A stretch of DNA of 10,735 bases from an uncultured Clostridia bacterium (lineage in GTDB: Bacteria > Bacillota > Clostridia > Oscillospirales > Acutalibacteraceae), in the NCBI GenBank assembly GCA_937915775.1, contig CALGGQ010000198.1:1-10735 (forward strand). The letters run 5' to 3'. Shown piece after piece: positions 7,201 to 10,735 of this stretch. A program made the translations under genes and the position numbers. The notes beneath the pieces were generated by a model. It was not told the origin of the DNA. It worked only from the letters and a program-made list of their open reading frames with translations, and ran no database searches. Every line of letters begins with the position of its first letter. Position 1 is the stretch's first letter.

Positions 7201-8351
7201 ATCGCGCCGTTGCCGCCGATGGTCAGCGTGCCGGTCAGGCGGTTAATCGTGTAGGTGACATTGCCGTCCGTTCCCGTCACGAGACCCGACACCGCCTCAT
7301 TATTCTTGATGATATACCTTGCCAGCGCTTCCGTGGCAAAATCCATCACGAAAATGCCCGACGGCTTCGTCAGGTTGTAAATAAAATTCGGGTATGCCGC
7401 GTTGACGGTGTTCGCCAGATTCTGCGGGTTCGGGATCGTGGAATCGCTGACCGTGGAGGAGAAATTGATGTAATATTCCCCGCGCCAGTGACCGAGAGAG
7501 AGCATCTCCTGCGTGGCGTTAATCTTGCTCTGGGTGTTCCACTTATAGTGGTCCTGCACATGGAAGGTGCCGCAGCCCGTGTTCGTATTCGTCACATTGG
7601 CGTAAACCGGCGTGGCGTAGCTCGTATCCGAATAATCGCCCCATTTGATTTTCTGCCCGCTCTCTTCCTCACTCGCTGTGGAGCCGGAGGAGGCAATAAT
7701 CTGGTCAAAGCGGTTCATCAGTACGCACTTGCCGCGCACCTCGTCCAGCGTCGGCACGCTTTTGCCGAGGTACCAGTGGTCGGTATACACATAGTCCGAG
7801 CCGTAGAAATATTTATTCTGCCCGTAGCCGTGGATATATTCATACACGGCGCTGGTGAAGGTCGGCGCGCCGACGTCGCCGTCGTCCTCTTTAATCGACA
7901 CCAGCACGGTCTCGCTCGGGTGCGCCGCCAGCCAGTTATAGATATCCTGGAACACGAAATCGAGATAATAGTAGTCGTTGCCGTTCCAGCAGTCCATGCT
8001 GCCATGCACCGTTTTGATGGAGTGCGTGGAGGCGTCCACCTCGCAGCGCACATCTAAAAAGCGCACGCCGGCGTTCAGCTGCTCCGTGATGTTCAGGCTC
8101 TGGCATTTGGAAATGCTTTCACCGATGCTCGATTTGAATTTTCTGGCGCAGGAATCGTGCGTGCCGGGCATCGTAATCTCCGTCAGCTTCGTTTCGCCGC
8201 GGATTGCGCTCATCCAGTCCGTTGCCGCAACGGACGTCAGCGAGGTCGCGGTCTCCAGCGGGGAGGCGGCAAACACCTGCCATGAGCAGGAACCTACCGC
8301 CGTTATAATGATTGCCAGGGATAACAAAAGTGCCGTCAATCTCTTTTGCAT
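4272..8351 (-). CDS. secreted modular protein with N-terminal PI-PLC-like catalytic domain
   Basis: A 1359-residue exported protein. Residues 1-28 are a signal peptide with a probable cut at VFA-AS; AVGSC (Cys22) is a weaker lipobox alternative. Residues 45-350 are a bacterial phosphatidylinositol-specific phospholipase C domain: MPGTHDSC (His65, Asp66), FLDVRCEVD (Arg102), TVHGSMD (His116) and FVMDFAT (Asp337) align with the His32, Asp33, Arg69, His82 and Asp274 set of the Bacillus cereus enzyme, with equal His-Arg spacing (37). It therefore looks active, cleaving PI or a related phospho-lipid. About 360-455 resembles BspA-type leucine-rich repeats (GTLTIGGNGAM, YIGNYAFYGFNNLESVSLPSNV). Two LamG-like jelly-roll domains follow (about 480-655 and 668-895), then a beta region, a FIVAR-like three-helix module (1013-1073), an InlB-B-type repeat (about 1085-1158, YTFAGWYE) and an unassigned beta C-terminus (1245-1359). 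No LPXTG, dockerin or C-terminal membrane segment is visible, so release or non-covalent wall binding is likely. AAGGGG (8360-8365) supports the start. Confidence 0.88.
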   Translation of the reverse strand: MQKRLTALLLSLAIIITAVGSCSWQVFAASPLETATSLTSVAATDWMSAIRGETKLTEITMPGTHDSCARKFKSSIGESISKCQSLNITEQLNAGVRFLDVRCEVDASTHSIKTVHGSMDCWNGNDYYYLDFVFQDIYNWLAAHPSETVLVSIKEDDGDVGAPTFTSAVYEYIHGYGQNKYFYGSDYVYTDHWYLGKSVPTLDEVRGKCVLMNRFDQIIASSGSTASEEESGQKIKWGDYSDTSYATPVYANVTNTNTGCGTFHVQDHYKWNTQSKINATQEMLSLGHWRGEYYINFSSTVSDSTIPNPQNLANTVNAAYPNFIYNLTKPSGIFVMDFATEALARYIIKNNEAVSGLVTGTDGNVTYTINRLTGTLTIGGNGAMNDYSLDSNSGIKNTGTTAPWSDQIKNCLFDGQYNTDIIKHIVVNDGVTYIGNYAFYGFNNLESVSLPSNVTLGTEAVPAYASTGYYSINTKAGNISRAAANPFAGKDLSGGLTIEYTQKCDTDRGWNNSVLNFSTGNNADNRYFILMTNGTILFNDGNGGIGGSNNCYFDLNSSSAVNTTGQGWVTIKILIYKSDLGEHILDYYIDGNLARTYNLSQSCASGYPYGVSGNDGIFSFLSANDIKLYYGATYNIYNIGGTTQCFLDNVRMLDYIESDSSAYRQYENTFTDSLGGDAHTGTSDGGYSVYHQTTDQFGRSGTAYFPYSGENESTTNYIATNVSPFSAVSTDGITVSFWQRINGNYWGNRESITFAQGAIGEKKYFTIGTDGYLRFNLGNGGSDATYTNAGIYFDYTTACAAVQKQQWQYITVEILDDSTLKYYVNGVLQATVDAMSVGTDNYMLNGGLMQFLRSADTKLYLGSYTPYWGTPTLSLDNVTCYSKALSDREVMALYAGETDGHIFEDTLASDPVKVSGSNTWLSTYDGHSGVLCIPTCSADGEIAVYINGTQTTNLSAIPENTIVEVRYTGDGTVKQWTVTHAEGTLTSTDTTYSFALTSDATVDVALKVTGLTDTEALEAAIALAKTYSKDDYSAASYAALVNAVADGNDALAAETQAEVDAAAAAILTAISDLVPYLTLTLTDAEGGAVSATYDGLLTGQATGTFMPLFGTEISLTAVAANGYTFAGWYETKSKRILSTEARYAFTISSNTDIIPLFDVSGGATLTFANDSGYVAGRVTKTTAQWATVTTIVPLCPAVPFHYGGTNGHWDYDNAAVLAALAAGEDVTVYAAYTEREVTEPALPVPTEGIPVLTLTLDVNNNSYVGSYIMALGVPDGCEIVEKGIAFKYSASDSFHPSSFDLTLDNKTTTSKFNTEEDSGTYVVNVRRFTNYSWAAKAYATYYDGEGVLRVAYSEQVNYG

Positions 8352-8390
8352 AGGCTCAACCCCTTAAAATAGTTATAATATGACAATTTA

Positions 8391-8419
8391 ATTATAAGGG
8401 ATTATGCCAAAAAGTGCAA
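8391..8419 (-). promoter_or_regulatory. probable promoter of the PI-PLC gene
   Basis: On the minus strand a perfect TATAAT (8391-8396) lies 17 bp after TTGCAC (8414-8419), whose first three bases match the -35 consensus. The start point near 8384 leaves a leader of about 33 nt. The -35 is just past the stop codon of sleB (8426), so the PI-PLC gene need not depend on sporulation-linked transcription, although no terminator separates it from sleB. Confidence 0.55.
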
Positions 8420-8425
8420 GGGATA

Positions 8426-9151
8426 TTATATACAAAAATAGTGGCTTCCGATGACCTTAACGACGGTGCGCGTGCGAATCCAGGCGTTGCTGGTTTTCGC
8501 GGGGTTATAATAATAGATAGCGCCGCCGGACGGGTCCCAGCCGTTCATCGCGTCCTGCGCGGCACGGCGCGCCGAGTCCGCCACGGGCTGATACCAGTTG
8601 CTGTCATACACGCAGGAGAACGCGCCGTTCTGGTACACCACGCCGCTGATGGTATCGGGAAACGACGGATGCGCCACACGGTTGAGCACGACGGCGCCGA
8701 CCGCCACCTGCCCCTCGTAGCTCTCGCCTCTTGCCTCTGCGGAAATCACCTTGGCAAGCAGGTTCACCTCGTCGTTTGTATATTTGGTATTGTTGGAAGC
8801 AGTATTGCTGCTGCCGCCGAGCCCGAGATACAGCAGGGTCTGACTGCCGGCAATGCCGTCCGCCGTGATGCCGACGGAGCGCTGAAACGCCGTGACCGCG
8901 TTTTTCGTCTGCGTGCCGTAAATGCCGTCAACGGCACCGTTATAAAAGCCGAGGGATTTCAGCTTCTGCTGCACGCTTTTCACCTCACTGCCCGTGGAGC
9001 CGAGGCGCGACAGCGCATAGGTGCTGTTTTCGCCCTCCAGCGCGGTAAAGGCGCCGTAGCCTGCGGCTGCCGCACCGCCGAGCAGCGCGAGCACGAGCAG
9101 CACGGCAACCGTTACTTTCAGATAATGCTTGGTTAAATTCTTCTGTTCCAT
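8426..9151 (-). CDS. sleB: spore cortex-lytic enzyme SleB-like (peptidoglycan-binding plus Hydrolase_2 domain)
   Basis: A 241-residue cell-wall hydrolase. Residues 12-36 form a hydrophobic signal or anchor segment. Residues 48-110 are a PG_binding_1 domain (STGSEVKSVQQKLKSLGFY, DGIYGTQTKNAVTAFQ), and 130-241 are the SleB/CwlJ-type catalytic domain. SAEARGE (137-143) carries the probable catalytic Glu139, followed by GAVVLNRVAHPSFP (152-165) and the closing GSHYFC (235-240). SleB family enzymes are lytic transglycosylases acting on muramic-delta-lactam cortex during germination. A vegetative role is possible for homologues of this short type, so the spore role is probable, not certain. No ypeB, the usual partner, follows; instead an 88-residue membrane protein gene lies 39 bp upstream, probably in the same transcript. 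The ribosome binding site is GGTGAT, five bases before the ATG. Confidence 0.9.
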   Translation of the reverse strand: MEQKNLTKHYLKVTVAVLLVLALLGGAAAAGYGAFTALEGENSTYALSRLGSTGSEVKSVQQKLKSLGFYNGAVDGIYGTQTKNAVTAFQRSVGITADGIAGSQTLLYLGLGGSSNTASNNTKYTNDEVNLLAKVISAEARGESYEGQVAVGAVVLNRVAHPSFPDTISGVVYQNGAFSCVYDSNWYQPVADSARRAAQDAMNGWDPSGGAIYYYNPAKTSNAWIRTRTVVKVIGSHYFCI

Positions 9152-9190
9152 TTTTTATCACCCGTTTTATTGTTTTCCGCGAGCGCGCAA

Positions 9191-9457
9191 TTATACGAAG
9201 CTTTGCAGCAACAGCAGCAGCGCCGCGCCGGCGCCCGCACCGAGAAAAAGCATGGCTGCCGTCTGCCACTTCTGCGCCCTCGTTTTGCGTGAGACAGGTT
9301 TTCTGTCCGCCTTCGCCGCTAAGCGCTCCGCTTCCGATTTTAAAATTCCCTCGCCCGCGGACTGATGCTCCGGGCGCACAAAGAAAATAATACGCTCAAA
9401 ATACGGCGACTGCGGGCTCGTGACCTCTAACACCTGCTTATTGACTCCTTTAATCAT
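9191..9457 (-). CDS. small single-pass membrane protein upstream of sleB, function unknown
   Basis: Encodes 88 residues. The N-terminal 30 residues (MIKGVNKQVLEV and YFERIIFFVRPE) look like a small folded beta-alpha unit. Residues 38-64 are charged and probably helical (SEAERLAAKADRKPVSRKTR), and 66-86 are one Ala/Leu/Gly membrane segment at the C-terminus, so the soluble part should face the cytosol as in a tail-anchored protein. It has a clear CGGAGGTG site (9463-9470) and a stop just 39 bp before sleB, so it is a genuine gene. I recall similar short proteins beginning with GVN-x-x-V-x-x-V in other Clostridia, but cannot verify this here. A role with SleB in wall or spore biology is inferred only from position. 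Confidence 0.75.
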   Translation of the reverse strand: MIKGVNKQVLEVTSPQSPYFERIIFFVRPEHQSAGEGILKSEAERLAAKADRKPVSRKTRAQKWQTAAMLFLGAGAGAALLLLLQSFV

Positions 9458-9532
9458 GAAAACACCTCCGGATTATACAAATAGTGTTTATCTTTTTTCC
9501 GTTTTTTATACAAATTTGCGGCGGTCGAATTT

Positions 9533-9741
9533 TGTTGAAAATGAGCATAAATTTTTACTTGACAGAAAAAGTTCATAACGGTTTGTAATATCACGGGTGT
9601 TTTCGCGTTGGTGGAAAACTCGGTGGAAAATGTTAAAAACTATGCATAAAATCGCTTAAACTGTGCCTTTTCGGCGGTTGAAAAGGCAAAATCGAGGCGG
9701 TATACAAACAGTTTTCAACTTTTTACACATCGTTTTCAACA
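9533..9741. promoter_or_regulatory. cluster of six GTKGAAAA motifs (DnaA-box-like) in an AT-rich divergent intergenic region
   Basis: The 9-mers are TGTTGAAAA (9533-9541), GGTGGAAAA (9610-9618 and 9622-9630), GGTTGAAAA (9676-9684), and on the other strand TTTTCAACT (9712-9720) and TTTTCAACA (9733-9741). A related TTTTACACA is at 9721-9729. These differ from the DnaA box TTATNCACA (reverse TGTGNATAA) at about two or three positions. The first four point right and the last two left. The 389-bp gap (9458-9846) is otherwise gene-free and AT-rich, and also holds a stem-loop, TGCCTTTT/AAAAGGCA (9664-9688). Whether the proteins bound here include DnaA is inference. Confidence 0.5.
9559..9589 (+). 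promoter_or_regulatory. possible upstream promoter towards the ogg gene
   Basis: A perfect TTGACA (9559-9564) is followed by TGTAAT (9584-9589), but the spacing of 19 bp is long. The 13-nt string CTTGACAGAAAAA (9558-9570) recurs exactly at 9792-9804, at the nearer promoter of the same gene. If active, it would give a leader of about 250 nt crossing the GTKGAAAA cluster. Confidence 0.3.
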
Positions 9742-9756
9742 TGACAAAATTGTCAT
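9741..9756. promoter_or_regulatory. palindromic operator candidate upstream of ogg
   Basis: ATGACAA-AA-TTGTCAT has perfect 7-bp arms and lies 36 bp upstream of the ogg -35 box. It shares one base with the last TTTTCAACA motif. It does not match the Gram-positive LexA box (GAAC-N4-GTTC) or the PerR box, so the regulator is unknown. Confidence 0.35.
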
Positions 9757-9792
9757 AAATTTTTGGTGAAATTGCTATTTTTCACTTTTCTC

Positions 9793-9821
9793 TTGACAGA
9801 AAAAATGCTATACTTTTTATT
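9793..9821 (+). promoter_or_regulatory. promoter of the ogg gene
   Basis: A perfect TTGACA (9793-9798) is followed after 17 bp by TTTATT (9816-9821), an imperfect -10. TATACT at 9809-9814 is a better -10 by sequence but is only 10 bp from TTGACA. The gene's AGAGGAA ribosome binding site (9836-9842) follows, giving a short leader. Confidence 0.5.
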
Positions 9822-9846
9822 ACTAAATGTGATATAGAGGAACACG

Positions 9847-10668
9847 ATGAACGTTACTTTTCAGGACGGCAATACCGTTGTCAGCGGGGTGCTCTGCTTT
9901 AACCTGGCGCTGACGCTCGGCTGCGGTCAGGCGTTTCGCTGGGAGGCGCAGGAGGACGGCTCCTTCTGCGGTGTGGCAGGCGGGCGCTATCTGCAGATAC
10001 TGCAGGAGGGCGACACGCTGATTTTTTATGATACAAGTAAAGAAGCCTATGAGGACTTCTGGCAACACTATTTTGATCTGGAGCGCGATTATGCCGCCAT
10101 CTGTGAAACACTGGCGGGCGACAGCCTGCTGAAAGAAACCGTGGAAGCCTACGAAGGCATCCGCATTCTGCGCCAGGAGCCGTGGGAGGCGCTGTGCTCC
10201 TTTGTCATCAGCCAGCAGAACAACATCAAGCGGATTAAGCTGATTATCCGCCGTCTTTGCGAGGCATACGGCGACGACCTCGGCAACGGGCGTTATGCCT
10301 TTCCCACCGCCGAGCAGCTGGCGGGAAAAAACGCTGCGGATTTTGAAGCGCTCGGCGCCGGCTACCGCGGCAAATACCTTGCCCGTCTGGCGCAGGACGT
10401 TGCCGGCGGCACGGTAGATTTGGCAAAAATAAAAGCGCTTCCCCTGCAGGAAGCGCAAAAGGAACTGATGAAATGCTACGGCGTCGGGAGAAAGGTAGCA
10501 GACTGCGCGCTGCTGTACGGCTTCGGCTTTGACAGCGCCTTCCCCGTGGACGTCTGGATGAAGCGCGTGCTGGCATATTACCCCGACGGGCTGCCCGCTT
10601 GCTTTGACGGCATCGAGGGCATCGCGCAGCAATACCTGTTCCACTGGGCAAGAATGCATTTTAGATAG
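9847..10668 (+). CDS. ogg: 8-oxoguanine DNA glycosylase/AP lyase, OGG1 type
   Basis: A 273-residue base-excision repair enzyme that removes 8-oxoguanine paired with cytosine and nicks the abasic site. It has the eukaryote-like OGG_N domain (about 1-105, with GCGQAFRW at 25-32) followed by the helix-hairpin-helix GPD domain (about 112-270). SFVISQQNNIKRI (118-130) corresponds to the human N149-N151 region. YGVGRKVADC (211-220) carries the Schiff-base Lys216, and FPVDVWMKR (232-240) the catalytic Asp235; the 19-residue Lys-Asp spacing equals K249-D268 of human OGG1, so the enzyme should be active. The length is normal for bacterial OGG1-type proteins. It is transcribed divergently from the sleB unit, with AGAGGAA before the ATG. 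The last codon and TAG stop (10663-10668) lie inside the 24-bp heptamer repeat, and no terminator with a T-run follows. Confidence 0.92.
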   Translation: MNVTFQDGNTVVSGVLCFNLALTLGCGQAFRWEAQEDGSFCGVAGGRYLQILQEGDTLIFYDTSKEAYEDFWQHYFDLERDYAAICETLAGDSLLKETVEAYEGIRILRQEPWEALCSFVISQQNNIKRIKLIIRRLCEAYGDDLGNGRYAFPTAEQLAGKNAADFEALGAGYRGKYLARLAQDVAGGTVDLAKIKALPLQEAQKELMKCYGVGRKVADCALLYGFGFDSAFPVDVWMKRVLAYYPDGLPACFDGIEGIAQQYLFHWARMHFR

Positions 10669-10701
10669 TGACCAGTGACCAGTGGCTAGTGACCAGTTGT
10701 C
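10663..10701. repeat. AGTGACC heptamer array, right copy of the 24-bp inverted repeat
   Basis: Five in-register 7-nt units run from 10667: AGTGACC, AGTGACC, AGTGGCT, AGTGACC, AGTTGTC. Bases 10663-10686 are the exact reverse complement of 1-24. The array overlaps the last sense codon and stop codon of ogg. Units are shorter than any CRISPR repeat and have no spacers. Confidence 0.85.
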
Positions 10702-10703
10702 GG

Positions 10704-10732
10704 GCGGGACACCCGCACCCGATTATAATCGG
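10704..10732. repeat. two palindromes following the AGTGACC array
   Basis: GCGGG-ACA-CCCGC (10704-10716) is directly followed by the perfect 14-nt palindrome CCGATTATAATCGG (10719-10732). The preceding TGTCGGGC (10698-10705) is the same 8-mer that begins the hairpin at 2223-2241. The arrangement of heptamers plus small hairpins matches the style of the 2036-2252 element. There is no T-tract, so a terminator role is doubtful. Confidence 0.6.
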
Positions 10733-10735
10733 AGC

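Noticed and set aside
3075..8057. Long open frames on the plus strand opposite the hydrolase and PI-PLC genes (for example 3075-4247, 5412-6764, 7080-8057)
   Set aside because: They are antisense to well-supported genes, have Arg/Ala/His/Val-rich compositions typical of GC-biased codon shadows, show no recognisable domains and no coherent ribosome binding sites.
8414..9136. Open frame on the plus strand opposite sleB
   Set aside because: sleB on the minus strand has clear domains and catalytic motifs; the opposite frame is a codon-bias shadow.
9472..9477. TATAAT on the minus strand as the -10 of the 88-residue gene
   Set aside because: It lies 14 bases before the ATG, so transcription would begin inside the ribosome binding site. 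No convincing promoter for this unit was found further upstream, either of sigma-A type or of sporulation sigma type.
9664..9688. Stem-loop TGCCTTTT/AAAAGGCA as a terminator
   Set aside because: The stem is weak and AT-rich at its inner part, and neither strand has a T-run after it; no gene ends nearby.
10667..10701. CRISPR array
   Set aside because: The units are 7 nt and directly tandem, with no spacers and no cas genes nearby.
1..10735. Phage, transposon, toxin-antitoxin or defence genes
   Set aside because: All seven genes have ordinary metabolic, wall, repair or secreted functions or are unassigned. No transposase, integrase, nuclease-helicase or toxin motifs were seen.

Overview
The window looks like chromosome of a Gram-positive, spore-forming anaerobe of the Clostridia, probably an Oscillospirales/Ruminococcaceae-type gut commensal. 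The evidence is a spore cortex-lytic enzyme (SleB family), a meso-diaminopimelate dehydrogenase (DAP-type peptidoglycan), a lipoprotein and secreted proteins with Gram-positive signal sequences, strong AGGAGG-type ribosome binding sites, GC-rich third codon positions and AT-rich intergenic gaps. The exact taxon is inference. There are seven protein genes, no tRNA or rRNA and no transposase. The known-function genes are accessory or housekeeping; the most unusual content is in the intergenic DNA.

Layout. Positions 1-44 are a heptamer repeat and a palindrome. Positions 123-1967 (+) are a two-gene operon: an orphan solute-binding lipoprotein and ddh, with a sigma-A-like promoter in front and a bidirectional terminator (2001-2028) behind. 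Positions 2036-2252 are a structured repeat element: four GCGATAT heptamers, then four ATATCGC heptamers, mostly separated by small hairpins. Positions 2251-2802 (-) encode a HAD-family 5'(3')-deoxyribonucleotidase. A 257-bp gap then holds its promoter, a 13-nt palindrome, a long inverted repeat (2934-3009) and the terminator of the next gene. Positions 3060-4208 (-) encode a cytosolic lipase-like alpha/beta hydrolase (DUF2974-like). Positions 4272-8351 (-) encode a 1359-residue secreted PI-PLC-like protein with a long modular tail. Positions 8426-9457 (-) are a two-gene unit: an 88-residue membrane protein followed by sleB. A 389-bp AT-rich divergent intergenic region contains six GTKGAAAA motifs that resemble degenerate DnaA boxes. 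Positions 9847-10668 (+) encode an OGG1-type 8-oxoguanine DNA glycosylase, whose stop codon lies inside a second heptamer repeat running to the window end.

How it fits together. Ddh makes meso-DAP for the cell wall and SleB degrades the spore cortex, so both touch peptidoglycan, but they are in separate, oppositely oriented units. The PI-PLC protein and the DUF2974 hydrolase are adjacent, but each has its own promoter. The first 24 bases of the window recur as a perfect inverted copy at 10663-10686, and an 18/20 inverted copy of the 25-44 palindrome lies at 2036-2055, so the SBP-ddh operon sits between inverted copies of one repeat module. I found no complete undescribed protein system. The best candidates for new biology are the heptamer-hairpin element, the shared repeat modules and the motif cluster at 9533-9741.
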